This document shows, one piece after another, positions 9,579 to 18,538 of a stretch of 64,000 nucleotides of DNA (positions are counted from its first letter, which is position 1; the number at the start of each line of letters is the position of its first letter). The notes under the pieces are model-generated. The model was not told the origin of the DNA and made no database searches. It was given only the letters and a program-made list of their open reading frames with translations. Made by a program: the position numbers and the translations under genes. The stretch is from an uncultured Lachnospiraceae bacterium. GTDB taxonomy: Bacteria > Bacillota > Clostridia > Lachnospirales > Lachnospiraceae. The stretch lies in contig CADADA010000001.1 in assembly GCA_902786515.1 (NCBI GenBank), forward strand, positions 100,977 to 164,976, given 5' to 3'.

Positions 9579-10328
9579 TTACATAAACATATGTAAGTAC
9601 CATCTTATTATTTGTTCACCACATACCATCGATATATAGATACCGAGTGATAAATATGGTCCGAATGCCAAGACTCTATCCTTATCTTTCACCTTCATAA
9701 GTGTTATATGAATGACAGAACCTAAAACGCATCCTAAGCCTAACGAAAGAATGATAAGTTTCCAGCCAAGTAAAAGCCCGGCTGCCGCCATAAGCTTTAC
9801 GTCGCCTCCGCCCATGCCTCTTCCTTTCGTTATCAATAAGATTAACAGTAAAAATCCACTCACTGATACCATACCTATCACATAGCGATACCAATGAGGA
9901 TAATCCACTATCAATCTAATAATTCCTAAAATACCGATGAAAATATTAAAGGACACCGGAATCTCGTACGTACGCCAATCTATAATACTGAGTGCCAAAA
10001 GTGCTGATGTGGCAAGACAGTACAATATACTTGTTATGTTAAATCCATTAGCAAGTACGATTATTCCATATAAAATTCCGTTCAAAGCCTCTACTGCAGG
10101 ATACTGCCACGAGAGCTTTGCCTTGCAATATCTACACTTCCCTCTTAATAAAAGAAAACTGATAAGTGGTACTAAATCGTACCACTTAATCTGTTTTCCA
10201 CATGACATGCAATGGGACCTTACAACCACTACACTTTCATTCTTAGGAATTCTGTAAATACATACATTCAAGAAACTTCCTATGATAATTCCATATATGA
10301 TTGTAAGAACTGTAAATAACCATTGCAT
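9579..10328 (-). CDS. pilD: Prepilin leader peptidase / N-methyltransferase PilD
   Basis: 249 residues from the ATG at 10328 (MQWLF), taken in preference to an upstream GTG that would overlap the pilin gene. It cleaves prepilin leaders on the cytoplasmic side of the membrane and methylates the new N-terminus. Visible family marks are GSFLNVCIYRIP, two CxxC pairs (CMSC and CRYC) of the zinc-containing methyltransferase loop, and the two aspartates of the aspartic protease site, in IIDWRTYEIP and in GMGGGDVKL. There are about seven hydrophobic helices. It serves at least six prepilins encoded in this operon. The assignment is secure. Confidence 0.95.
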   Translation of the reverse strand: MQWLFTVLTIIYGIIIGSFLNVCIYRIPKNESVVVVRSHCMSCGKQIKWYDLVPLISFLLLRGKCRYCKAKLSWQYPAVEALNGILYGIIVLANGFNITSILYCLATSALLALSIIDWRTYEIPVSFNIFIGILGIIRLIVDYPHWYRYVIGMVSVSGFLLLILLITKGRGMGGGDVKLMAAAGLLLGWKLIILSLGLGCVLGSVIHITLMKVKDKDRVLAFGPYLSLGIYISMVCGEQIIRWYLHMFM

Positions 10329-10350
10329 ACCATTTATTCTCTCTTCTAAA

Positions 10351-10788
10351 TTATTTTGTAGCTGTTGCGTTACCAAGATTTACTGTAATAGTATATCCTA
10401 ACGAAGGATCTGTAGTGCTCTTTGGTGTAATAGTTGCTGATGCATATGAACTTGTTTCTTTACTCTGTGTGCTACTTGTGATTGCTGCATCAACAATACC
10501 AGCAAATGTACTGTTTGAGAATCCAGAACCAGTTGCTGTCCAAGTTGTTGTAATTGCTGCACCACCTGCTGTGATTAAATATCCATTAGTTGTCTCGTAA
10601 TCAGTAATACATGTCTGCAACTGTGATGCTAACTCATCAGCATTCTTCTGATCAGTGTTCTTCTTAGAAGAACCAAGATACTTTGTTAAGTTTGGAGCAA
10701 TAATCGCTACCAATACAGCCATAATAGCGATAACGATAATAAGCTCGATTAATGAGAAACCTTTGTTGTTGTTTGTGATTTTTTTCAT
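10351..10788 (-). CDS. pilA: Major type IV pilin, paralogue 2
   Basis: 145 residues. The leader MKKITNNNKG is followed by FSLIELIIVIAIMAVLVAI, a classic type IVa pilin N-terminus with Glu at +5. The first 35 mature residues are almost identical to those of the pilin encoded just upstream, so the pair is a tandem duplication. The C-terminal domain is short, rich in Thr, Ser, Gly and Ala, and contains only one Cys, so it lacks the disulphide-bounded D-region of Gram-negative pilins. An AAAGGAGAG ribosome binding site is present. Which paralogue is the main fibre subunit cannot be told from sequence. Confidence 0.92.
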   Translation of the reverse strand: MKKITNNNKGFSLIELIIVIAIMAVLVAIIAPNLTKYLGSSKKNTDQKNADELASQLQTCITDYETTNGYLITAGGAAITTTWTATGSGFSNSTFAGIVDAAITSSTQSKETSSYASATITPKSTTDPSLGYTITVNLGNATATK

Positions 10789-10856
10789 AAAATCATCTCT
10801 CCTTTTCTTTTAAAAAATTTTTTATCTAAAAATGCAGTCTGCATTTTTGAACAATG

Positions 10857-11279
10857 CTACTTTACAGAAACAGCATTTCCTATCGTCACTGTCACCTTAT
10901 AGCCATCCACAGCAGTTGTTCCTCTCAACGCAATGGTCGCCGTTGCTGAAGCACCCGTCTCCTTACTCGTTGGATCAGATGTGCACTGTGCATCTATCAA
11001 GGCATCCAAAACCGTGTTTCCACTATTAACGCTGTTTCCAGTCCACACCAAATTCATAGGCGCACCTCCTGTACCAATCAAACTCCCATAATTCACTTCA
11101 TAATCCATTATACACGTCTGTATCGAAGAAGCTAAATCATCAGCATTATGAATATCAGTATTTTTCTTTGACTTTCCTAAATATTTTGTTAAATTAGGAG
11201 CTATAATCGCTACCAGCACCGCCATAATTGCAATAACGATAATTAACTCGATTAAAGAAAAACCTCCATCCTTTTTCAT
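10857..11279 (-). CDS. pilA: Major type IV pilin, paralogue 1
   Basis: 140 residues. MKKDGG precedes FSLIELIIVIAIMAVLVAI, the same prepilin signal and assembly helix as in the next gene. The two proteins share the segment through NLTKYLG-SKKNTD and then diverge, keeping a common plan that ends in a VTIGNAVSVK / VNLGNATATK strand. This suggests duplication followed by diversification of the exposed domain. It lies 21 nt downstream of pilC and 68 nt upstream of its sister. An AAAGGAAATG site precedes the ATG. Confidence 0.92.
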   Translation of the reverse strand: MKKDGGFSLIELIIVIAIMAVLVAIIAPNLTKYLGKSKKNTDIHNADDLASSIQTCIMDYEVNYGSLIGTGGAPMNLVWTGNSVNSGNTVLDALIDAQCTSDPTSKETGASATATIALRGTTAVDGYKVTVTIGNAVSVK

Positions 11280-11300
11280 AACATCATTTCCTTTCGAAGA

Positions 11301-12521
11301 TTAAACATCCCCGCCTCCTGCCATATCATACATACCAAACATTGGTATCAGAACTGACATGATAATTACACCAACGATACCAGCCATAACTACTATCAAT
11401 AAAGGTTCTATAACTGCTGAAACCTGCTCTGTCGCAACCTCTACTTCCTCCTCAAAATAAGTAGCTGCTGTTATCAGCATATCTTCCATATTACCTGTTT
11501 CCTCACCTATTCCTATCATATGAATAATCATATTAGGGAATACCTGACTGTTTCTAAGTGGTTCAGATAACGGTCTACCCTGTGACACCTTATCCTTTGC
11601 ATCCAGAACCGCATCTCTGAATCTTAAGTTTGGCATCGTCTTTGCCACGATATCAAGCGAATCAATCATAGACAAACCTGCCGCTGTAAGTGTAGATAAG
11701 TTTCTTGCAAACTGGGCTGAACCTGACTTTACTGTCATGTTGCCAAATATCGGTGCTTTTCTGGATATATCGGCAAATATATACTTACCGGTCTCAGTAG
11801 CACCAAACACCTTGAATGCAACAACCACAGCAACTACTATTGCAATTAACAAGTACCACTTATGTACAACTAAATCACTTAAACCTACTACAAATCTTGT
11901 AATTGCCGGCAATTCCTGACCCATATCCGCATACATGTCTGAGAATGTCGGTATAACGAGCACCATCATAACGATAACTACCGCTACTACTATAACCGTC
12001 AACGCAATAGGATATATCATTGACTTCTTCACAAGCTGTTGGATTCTCGTGCTCTTCTCGAACTGTGTCGCCATTCTGTCAAAAGATGTCTCTAAGTTAC
12101 CTGATGACTCACCAGCCTCAACCATGTTAATCATCATAGATGGGAAGATTCCACCCTGCTGTCTCATACTGTTGGCGAGAGTATTACCCTGCTGAACCGA
12201 AGCTTTGACTGAAAATATTGCTTCCTGCAGTGCCTTGTTCTCTGTCTGGTCACCCAACATCTCAAGTGCATCCACAATAGGCACGCCGGCTGTCGAGATG
12301 CTTACAAACTGTCTACAGAATACACTCAAATCTCTTGTACTCGCTTTTTTCTTGCCAAACGATAGATTAATATCTTTGCTCAAACTTGATTCTGCCTCGA
12401 CCTTAATCACCATCTGACCTTGTTCTTTAATTCTTGCAGCTGCCTCTTCTTTATCGGCAGCTTCGATGGAACCTTTAACCTCTTTTCCATCTTTATAAGC
12501 TACATATTTAAAACTAGGCAT
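11301..12521 (-). CDS. pilC: Type IV pilus inner-membrane platform protein PilC
   Basis: 406 residues, the usual length. Two copies of the T2SSF (GspF) domain are visible: the first has FCRQFVSISTAGVPIVDALEML and the second has FARNLSTLTAAGLSMIDSLDI. Each is followed by an EAGESSGNLE / GIGEETGNMED turn, with three hydrophobic helices (about 170-195, 220-240 and 375-400). PilC is the polytopic platform on which the PilB and PilT hexamers act. It lies between the pilT ATPase gene and the pilin genes. The ribosome binding site is GGAGAGAGG. Confidence 0.95.
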   Translation of the reverse strand: MPSFKYVAYKDGKEVKGSIEAADKEEAAARIKEQGQMVIKVEAESSLSKDINLSFGKKKASTRDLSVFCRQFVSISTAGVPIVDALEMLGDQTENKALQEAIFSVKASVQQGNTLANSMRQQGGIFPSMMINMVEAGESSGNLETSFDRMATQFEKSTRIQQLVKKSMIYPIALTVIVVAVVIVMMVLVIPTFSDMYADMGQELPAITRFVVGLSDLVVHKWYLLIAIVVAVVVAFKVFGATETGKYIFADISRKAPIFGNMTVKSGSAQFARNLSTLTAAGLSMIDSLDIVAKTMPNLRFRDAVLDAKDKVSQGRPLSEPLRNSQVFPNMIIHMIGIGEETGNMEDMLITAATYFEEEVEVATEQVSAVIEPLLIVVMAGIVGVIIMSVLIPMFGMYDMAGGGDV

Positions 12522-12624
12522 TTCCTCTCTCCTCTCTGTCTGTTCATATTATAGCACCTATTGTTCATAATTTCCATAGTTTATGCACATTGTTAATAAT
12601 TTGTTAATAAGTTATCCATTTTCA

Positions 12625-13689
12625 CTACATAAAGCCTCTAAGTCTCTTCTCAACTGCCTGTTTGTCTTGTGCAAATATCATAGCTTGCTCGCCTGTAATG
12701 CGTCCTGTTCTGTACAAATTGTACAAAGCGTCGTCCATCGTTATCATTCCGAGTTTACCATTTGTCTGAATCATAGACTGAATCTGATATGTCTTTCCTT
12801 CACGTATCATATTCTTTATAGCTGCATTTGCAAGCATTACCTCAAATGCTGCCACTCGTCCCTGACCATCTGCCGTAGGTATAAGCTGCTGTGATATAAC
12901 GGCTTCCAATACCATAGAGAGCTGGATTCTGATCTGCTGCTGCTGATGTGTAGGGAATACGTCAATAATACGGTCAATGGTACTTGCAGCACCAATCGTA
13001 TGCAATGTAGAGAATACAAGGTGACCTGTCTCAGCCGCCGTGATGGCGATGGATATAGTCTCCAAATCTCTCATCTCTCCTACGAGTATAACATCCGGAT
13101 CCTCACGGAGAGCAGCTCTTAACGCGTTCGCATAAGACAAACTGTCAAGTCCGATTTCTCTCTGATTCACCATCGATAGCTTATGGTTGTGCATATACTC
13201 TATAGGATCTTCCAACGTAATAATATGTGAAGTAAGATTCTCATTAATAATATTAATCATTGAGGCAAGGGTTGTAGATTTACCTGAACCTGTAGGTCCC
13301 GTAACAATAACCAGTCCTCTTTTCTTGTCATACAAGTCCTGCACAGACTGTGGAACGCCAAGAGAATTAGCTGTCGGTATCTCAACACCAACCACACGGA
13401 GGGCGGCTGCCATAGAACCTCTCTGCTTAAAGATATTTACACGGTATCTTCCTATCTGTGGCACTGAGATAGAGAAGTCAACTTCTCCTGTCTCATCGTA
13501 TATTTCCTTACGTCTTCTGTCCATTATGCTCATTATAATCGGTTCTGTATCCTGAGGCATAAGTGCCGGATAATCCATGCTTATCAGCTTACCATGTACC
13601 CTCATCTTTGGTGGAACTCCGACCGTAATATGTACATCGGATGCATTATTCTGTGCCGCAATCATTAGTAGCTCTTCAATTGTAATCAT
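12625..13689 (-). CDS. pilT: Pilus retraction ATPase PilT
   Basis: 354 residues from the ATG at 13689 (MITIEELL), 5 nt after GGAGG; an upstream in-frame ATG at 13701 overlaps that ribosome binding site. It is a hexameric secretion ATPase powering pilus disassembly and twitching. Marks include an N-terminal ASDVHITVGVPP segment, Walker A GPTGSGKSTT (about residue 130), the Asp box, Walker B VILVGEMRDLET, and the His box HLVFSTLHT. The AIRNLIRE-type motif typical of PilT appears as AAIKNMIREGK near the C-terminus and separates it from PilB. About 100 nt separate it from pilC, with no gene between. Confidence 0.95.
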   Translation of the reverse strand: MITIEELLMIAAQNNASDVHITVGVPPKMRVHGKLISMDYPALMPQDTEPIIMSIMDRRRKEIYDETGEVDFSISVPQIGRYRVNIFKQRGSMAAALRVVGVEIPTANSLGVPQSVQDLYDKKRGLVIVTGPTGSGKSTTLASMINIINENLTSHIITLEDPIEYMHNHKLSMVNQREIGLDSLSYANALRAALREDPDVILVGEMRDLETISIAITAAETGHLVFSTLHTIGAASTIDRIIDVFPTHQQQQIRIQLSMVLEAVISQQLIPTADGQGRVAAFEVMLANAAIKNMIREGKTYQIQSMIQTNGKLGMITMDDALYNLYRTGRITGEQAMIFAQDKQAVEKRLRGFM

Positions 13690-13709
13690 ATTATCCTCCA
13701 ATCCAGATT

Positions 13710-15419
13710 CTATTCAGATTCGTAAGCAATCTTAAGTGCTTCTTTAAATGAAGTAACACCTTCAAGACATAATCTTACGCCACTGTCTTTTAATGTATGC
13801 ATTCCCTCTTCTATAGCCGCTTTTTTAAGTTCATCAGCTCTAGCTCCGGCTGCAATCTTTATTCTTAAACTATTTGTTACTGCCATAATCTCATATACAC
13901 CAATTCGTCCAAAATATCCGACACCACCGCAATTACTGCATTCAGTTCCGGGTTCATATATAGTAAGCGGTGTCATCTCATCCACTCCAAGAAGTCTCTT
14001 TTCCTCCGGAGTAGCCATGACCGGCTTTTTACATTCCGGACAAAGTCTTCTTACAAGACGCTGTGCAATTACTCCAACAAGTGAATCTCCAATCAGATAA
14101 GGTTCAATTCCCATATCCGCAAGACGGCTGATTGTACTTGCAGTACCGTTTGTATGCAGTGTACTAACAACCAAGTGTCCTGTGATAGCAGCTTTTACCG
14201 CTATGTCTGCTGTCTCACCGTCTCGAATCTCTCCGATCATTATGATGTCCGGATCCTGACGCAGGATTGAACGAAGTGCCGCTGCAAATGTCAGACCGGC
14301 TTTTTCGTTTACGTGTACCTGATTGATTCCTTCCATGTTAGCCTCGACAGGGTCTTCAACTGTTATAATATTAACATCTTCTGTATTCAATTCACTAAGT
14401 GCCGTATAAAGAGTTGTTGATTTACCGGAACCGGTAGGACCCGTTACAAGAATAATTCCATGCGGGTTCTTCAGTATTCTGTCAAATTTCTCCAGCTCTT
14501 CTGCGTTAAATCCAAGGTTCTGCTTATCTCTTGTAAGGTTTTCCTTGGAAGTAAGTCTCATAACTATCTTCTCTCCATTAATAGTCGGAAGGATAGATAC
14601 ACGGACATCATACTCTCTTCTGTCAACAGTCATCGCGATACGACCATCCTGAGGTTTTCTCTTTTCAGAAATATCCATACCTCCGATAATCTTGATACGT
14701 GCAACAATAGCCGACAAAAAATCAATATCGTACTTGGCTACTTCGACTAAAGCACCATCAATACGATACCTTACTCTGACTTCATATTCCAATGCTTCTA
14801 TGTGAATATCACTGGCTCTTCGTCTTACACCCTGTTCAAGAATACTTCTAACCAACTGAACAATAGGTGAATTCTCAACTGAATCATCTTTTGCTGCTTC
14901 TTCTTCATTCTCGAATCTTGCTTTGTCTTTCTCCCTCTCTTTACGGAACTGTTCCGCAGCTGCCATCGCCTTGGTTGCACCGTAGAGTTTATCAATCTGG
15001 TATTCTATCTGTGCTCTCGTACTAAGTACAGGATCTACCTGATAATTAGTGATGATGGAAATATCATCAATCGCGAGAATATCCATAGGATCTGCCATGG
15101 CTACTCTGAGCACATTAGGCACCAACTGATCAAATTCAAACGGTATCAGACAATTTTTCCTGATAAAGTCTTCGTTCAGCATCTTACCGATGCTTTCGTC
15201 AATCTTTATCTTTCTAAGGTCAATATACTCGATTCCCAGCTGGTCACAAAGCACGTCAATCACGGTCATCTCATCAACGTACCCCAATGCAACTACTGTC
15301 TCACCAAGCTTTAGTCCTTTATTCTTTTGTTCCTGAAGTGCTGTCTGTAACTGTTCTTCTGTGATCAACCCCTTTTGAACTAGGCAGTCACCCAAACGTA
15401 TCTTGTTATATCTTGCCAT
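13710..15419 (-). CDS. pilB: Pilus extension ATPase PilB
   Basis: 569 residues. An N-terminal GspE_N/MshEN-type domain (about 1-160) precedes the ATPase core with Walker A GPTGSGKSTTLYTAL (about residue 330), Walker B IIMIGEIRDGET and His box HLVVSTLHTNGTAS. The tetracysteine zinc motif is present near residue 465 as CPEC followed by CSNC. This is the first gene of the long pilus operon. PilB drives assembly while the neighbouring PilT drives retraction, so the locus looks fit for dynamic pili rather than only a secretion pseudopilus. Confidence 0.95.
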   Translation of the reverse strand: MARYNKIRLGDCLVQKGLITEEQLQTALQEQKNKGLKLGETVVALGYVDEMTVIDVLCDQLGIEYIDLRKIKIDESIGKMLNEDFIRKNCLIPFEFDQLVPNVLRVAMADPMDILAIDDISIITNYQVDPVLSTRAQIEYQIDKLYGATKAMAAAEQFRKEREKDKARFENEEEAAKDDSVENSPIVQLVRSILEQGVRRRASDIHIEALEYEVRVRYRIDGALVEVAKYDIDFLSAIVARIKIIGGMDISEKRKPQDGRIAMTVDRREYDVRVSILPTINGEKIVMRLTSKENLTRDKQNLGFNAEELEKFDRILKNPHGIILVTGPTGSGKSTTLYTALSELNTEDVNIITVEDPVEANMEGINQVHVNEKAGLTFAAALRSILRQDPDIIMIGEIRDGETADIAVKAAITGHLVVSTLHTNGTASTISRLADMGIEPYLIGDSLVGVIAQRLVRRLCPECKKPVMATPEEKRLLGVDEMTPLTIYEPGTECSNCGGVGYFGRIGVYEIMAVTNSLRIKIAAGARADELKKAAIEEGMHTLKDSGVRLCLEGVTSFKEALKIAYESE

Positions 15420-15458
15420 ACTCTTTCATTCCTCTTCATACTTTTTCAACCTTTCACA

Positions 15459-15469
15459 ATTTTATCACA
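15459..15469 (-). promoter_or_regulatory. Possible extended -10 element for the pilus operon
   Basis: On the minus strand TGTGATAAAAT occurs about 40 nt before the pilB start, in a 169-nt AT-rich gap with no gene. It looks like an extended -10 box, but no convincing -35 is present at the right distance. It may be a weak or activator-dependent promoter. Confidence 0.3.
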
Positions 15470-15588
15470 TTTTCCACACAAAATAAAGTATTTTTTAACA
15501 TAATGACTTGTCCTATTTTTAACTTTAGAAGTTTTTTACGAAAAAAATTTATATTTTTGTGTATTATTTTCTTTTGTTCCTTTCTATA

Positions 15589-16215
15589 TTATAATAACTC
15601 TTCCATTGCTTTTTTTAATTTGCAAAGTGCTTTTTTTTCGATTCTGCTGACATAACTTCTGGAGATTTGAAAATGTTCGGCAATCTTGCTCTGTGTGTAT
15701 ATTTCACAGTTGTAAATTCCATAACGGTGACATATAATGTATCTTTCGCGTCTGTTAAGTACTTTAAAGAATACACGGTTAAGTTTTTCAATATTCCCTT
15801 TTAATTCGCACTTTTCATATATCTGTTCATCATCTGTCTCTATCAGATCAATCAGGCTTAAGTCATTGCCGTCTTTATCTGTTCCAATGGATTCAAACAG
15901 TGATACTTCTTTTGAGTGTTTCTTGTCATTTCTAAACATCATGAGTATTTCATTTTCAATGCATCTTGAAGCAAAGGTTGCAAGTCTTCCCTTGTCGATA
16001 TCAAAATTATTAACCGCTTTAACCAGCCCAATTGTCCCTACAGATATCAATTCTTCAAGGCTCTTACCGCTTGGTCTGTATTTTTTTGCTATATGCGCCA
16101 CGAGTCTCATGTTCCTCTCTATCAATATTTCTCTTGCACGGTCGTCTCCCTGCATATATTTATCAAGATAATGCATTTCTTCCTGTCTAGTCAGTGGTTC
16201 TTTAAAACTCTTCAA
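15589..16215 (-). CDS. sigK: RNA polymerase sigma-70 family factor, SigK-like, without pro-sequence
   Basis: 208 residues from a TTG at 16215, which sits 8 nt after GAGG; the in-frame GTG at 16224 abuts that site and is less likely. Region 2 is clear (NMRLVAHIAKKY, then GTIGLVKAVNNFD and RCIENEILMMFR), as is region 4 with the helix-turn-helix SKIAEHFQISRSYVSRIEKKAL. The ending and the GTDKDGND-LSLIDL segment match SigK, the late mother-cell sporulation factor. SigK of Bacillus is made as a precursor with about 20 extra N-terminal residues; here region 1.2/2 begins almost at the start. It lies upstream of pilB in the same orientation. Whether it acts in sporulation cannot be judged from this window. 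Confidence 0.8.
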   Translation of the reverse strand: MKSFKEPLTRQEEMHYLDKYMQGDDRAREILIERNMRLVAHIAKKYRPSGKSLEELISVGTIGLVKAVNNFDIDKGRLATFASRCIENEILMMFRNDKKHSKEVSLFESIGTDKDGNDLSLIDLIETDDEQIYEKCELKGNIEKLNRVFFKVLNRRERYIICHRYGIYNCEIYTQSKIAEHFQISRSYVSRIEKKALCKLKKAMEELL

Positions 16216-16285
16216 AAAAAGCACCTCGAAGCCTCTTTAACTACATAATATGTCAAAAGAAAGCTCTTAGTGCCTTTCCAAAATA

Positions 16286-17512
16286 TTATTTTTCTTTTCT
16301 TCTTAAGATATCAAAATCTTCAAGCGGCATATCAAGATTCACATATATCATCTGCTTAGGGTGTGGACAGGATTCCATCTCATTTCCCTCCTCGTCATAT
16401 ATGTTCACCACTTCTCTTACAATGTTTTCACCCGAAGGCTTCATTACCTCTATCTGTTCACCTGCTGAGAACTTATTTTTTTGTTCAATCAGGTAGCCTA
16501 AGCCTTCTTTGTATCCCTGAACCAGTCCCAGATAGGTATAATTTTTTTCATATGTATTGCTGTCATAAATCTGTGACTCTTCTGTCGGTTTATGGAAGAA
16601 GAAGCCTGTTGTATACTGTCTGTATGTGCATTTTGCTATCTCTTCTTTGTAAAAAGGGATTCTCTGTCTGTAGTAATCAGGGTCTTTCAAATAATCATCT
16701 ATCGCCATACGATAAGTTCTGGCTACAGATGCCACGTAGAGAGCTGTCTTCATCCTTCCCTCTACTTTAAAGCTGTCTATACCCGCTTCTATAAGTTCAG
16801 GAATGTATTCTATCATACACAAATCTTTTGAATTGAATATATATGTTCCTCTCTCATTTTCATATACCGGCATATATTCTCCCGGTCTTGATTCTTCCAT
16901 TACGGCATATTTCCATCTGCACGGATGTGTACATGCTCCCCTGTTCGCATCTCTTCCGGTCATAAAGTTGCTTAACAGGCATCTTCCTGAATACGATATA
17001 CACATAGCTCCGTGTATAAAAGTCTCTATCTCCATGTCATCAGGAATATTTGCTCTAATCTCACTTATTTCTATCAGCGAAAGTTCACGGGCAGTCACTA
17101 CTCTTGTGGCACCAAGTCCGTACCAGAAATTAAATGTTCCGTAATTAGTATTGTTTGCCTGTGTACTTATATGGATATCCGTCTCCGGAATTATTTCTTT
17201 TGCAAGAGTAAATATAGCCGGGTCTGATATGATAAGTGCATCCGGCTTTACTTCTTTTAATTCGGTAAAATATTTCTTTACTTCTTCCAGGTCATCGTTA
17301 TGTGCAAGTATGTTGGAAGTTACATATACCTTAACGCCCCGCTCATGTGCAAACGCAATTCCTTCCTTCATGTCTTCGATAGTGAAGTTCTTTGCCCCTG
17401 CCCTCAGGCTGAATACCTCGCCTCCTATATAGACTGCATCAGCTCCATAGAGAACTGCTACTTTCAATACTTCTATGTTATTTGCCGGTATTAACAATTC
17501 TATCTTGCGCAT
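16286..17512 (-). CDS. trhP: Peptidase U32 family protein, probable tRNA 5-hydroxyuridine synthesis protein TrhP
   Basis: 408 residues from the ATG at 17512, which shares one base with the stop of trmR (TGATG). The U32 fold is shown by LLIPANNIEVLKVAVLYGADAVYIG at the start, ISTQANNTN, and the Cys cluster CISYSGRC ... GACTHPCRW, which likely holds an iron-sulphur cluster. The DSFKVEGRMK motif is typical. U32 proteins of this type use prephenate to hydroxylate U34 of tRNA. In Bacillus the genes (yrrN/yrrO) lie next to yrrM/trmR, as here. Only one U32 gene is present where Bacillus has two. It was often annotated as a collagenase; that activity is unlikely. Confidence 0.88.
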   Translation of the reverse strand: MRKIELLIPANNIEVLKVAVLYGADAVYIGGEVFSLRAGAKNFTIEDMKEGIAFAHERGVKVYVTSNILAHNDDLEEVKKYFTELKEVKPDALIISDPAIFTLAKEIIPETDIHISTQANNTNYGTFNFWYGLGATRVVTARELSLIEISEIRANIPDDMEIETFIHGAMCISYSGRCLLSNFMTGRDANRGACTHPCRWKYAVMEESRPGEYMPVYENERGTYIFNSKDLCMIEYIPELIEAGIDSFKVEGRMKTALYVASVARTYRMAIDDYLKDPDYYRQRIPFYKEEIAKCTYRQYTTGFFFHKPTEESQIYDSNTYEKNYTYLGLVQGYKEGLGYLIEQKNKFSAGEQIEVMKPSGENIVREVVNIYDEEGNEMESCPHPKQMIYVNLDMPLEDFDILRRKEK

Positions 17513-18162
17513 CAACTGATTTCCTTTCTTACACTTACCGTAATTCCGTCCCCAATGGGCACAACTGTAGTTTCTAAATCATTCCTATTTTTTAATTCAT
17601 ACAAAAAATCACGCATACGTCCGTGTATTGTCCGGTTTCTTCTTTCTATTCCATACCTTGATTTTACGATATCGCCTTCCTGCAGGACGTTATCGCATAT
17701 GATGATTCCTCCGGTTTCAACTTTTTCAATAATCATTTCAAGGTAGTTCATATACTGACCCTTGGCTGCATCCATAAATACAAAATCATAGGTCTCTTTA
17801 AGTCCCGGAAGCACCTTTAATGCATCCCCTTCTATAAGATTTATTCTATCCGAAAATCCGGCCTTCTCAATATTCTCTCTGGCTATGGGGATTCTTTTTT
17901 CATAATTTTCTATAGTTGTTATTTTGCATTTCTCCGGCATAGCCGCAGCCATCAATATCGCTGAATACCCTATAGCCGTCCCAATCTCTAATATATTTGA
18001 CGGTGCCTTTATACTAATCATGACTTTCAAAAAGCTTTCCATTTCTTTTCTTATGATAGGCACATCTGTCTTATGGGCATACCGCTCTATCTCATCACAC
18101 AATTTACCATTAGATTTTTCAAGTGAATGTAAATACGTAACGATTCTTTCATCAACTATCAA
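17512..18162 (-). CDS. trmR: tRNA 5-hydroxyuridine methyltransferase TrmR (class I O-methyltransferase)
   Basis: 216 residues, TTG start with GGAGG 9 nt upstream. The SAM-binding motif LEIGTAIGYSAILMAA (about residue 60), ITTIENYEKR, DFVFMDAAKGQY and the metal-binding IICDNVL are those of the YrrM/caffeoyl-CoA O-methyltransferase-like family. TrmR methylates ho5U34 to mo5U34, the step after the one done by the U32 protein encoded immediately downstream with one base of overlap. The two genes therefore form a compact wobble-modification unit. Confidence 0.88.
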   Translation of the reverse strand: MIVDERIVTYLHSLEKSNGKLCDEIERYAHKTDVPIIRKEMESFLKVMISIKAPSNILEIGTAIGYSAILMAAAMPEKCKITTIENYEKRIPIARENIEKAGFSDRINLIEGDALKVLPGLKETYDFVFMDAAKGQYMNYLEMIIEKVETGGIIICDNVLQEGDIVKSRYGIERRNRTIHGRMRDFLYELKNRNDLETTVVPIGDGITVSVRKEIS

Positions 18163-18163
18163 T

Positions 18164-18523
18164 TTACTGTTCCTCCGATGTCTCTGATGATGATAATATC
18201 TCTATTATCTCTTCACCGGATGCTGCATTACTGACATTGTAAATGCCCGGCTTGAATTTTGCTTCGTACAAAAATGATTGTATACGGAATACGTATCCGT
18301 CGCCGATAACTTCTTTTCTTAAAAGTTGTTCCGTCACATCAGCCACAGTATCACCTTCCGACACCACGACTTCGATTTGCTCGCCCGGCGCTTCCTTATA
18401 TCCTTCTTTAGAAAAAATCGTTCTTCCAAACTGATAACTTTTGTTGCCGATTATATATATGACCAGTATGATAAGCAAATACACTGCCGCTTTTAACGCC
18501 ATTTTTATTAAACTGTTTCTCAT
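18164..18523 (-). CDS. Short MltG-like membrane protein (N-terminal part only)
   Basis: 119 residues: a single N-terminal transmembrane helix (about 9-27), then a LysM-like segment (about 50-110) with EQIEVVVSEGDTVADVTEQL and KFKPGIYNV. This is the start of the YceG/MltG family, endolytic transglycosylases that end glycan synthesis. The catalytic domain of MltG (another 200 residues, with a key Glu) is absent, and no remnant follows because trmR begins 1 nt later. In Bacillus a full-length mltG sits at this exact place, upstream of yrrM. The gene looks intact (GAAAGG site, clean stop), so it is probably a shortened family member rather than a pseudogene, with no expected lytic activity. Confidence 0.7.
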   Translation of the reverse strand: MRNSLIKMALKAAVYLLIILVIYIIGNKSYQFGRTIFSKEGYKEAPGEQIEVVVSEGDTVADVTEQLLRKEVIGDGYVFRIQSFLYEAKFKPGIYNVSNAASGEEIIEILSSSETSEEQ

Positions 18524-18538
18524 CCTGCACCGGCCTTT

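Noticed and set aside
15420..15588. Small gene or RNA in the gap between the sigma factor and pilB
   Set aside because: The sequence is AT-rich with no convincing open frame, start site or stable fold beyond a possible -10 element.
16286..17512. Collagenase-type protease
   Set aside because: U32 proteins were first named for this activity, but the context with trmR and the Cys cluster point to tRNA hydroxylation.
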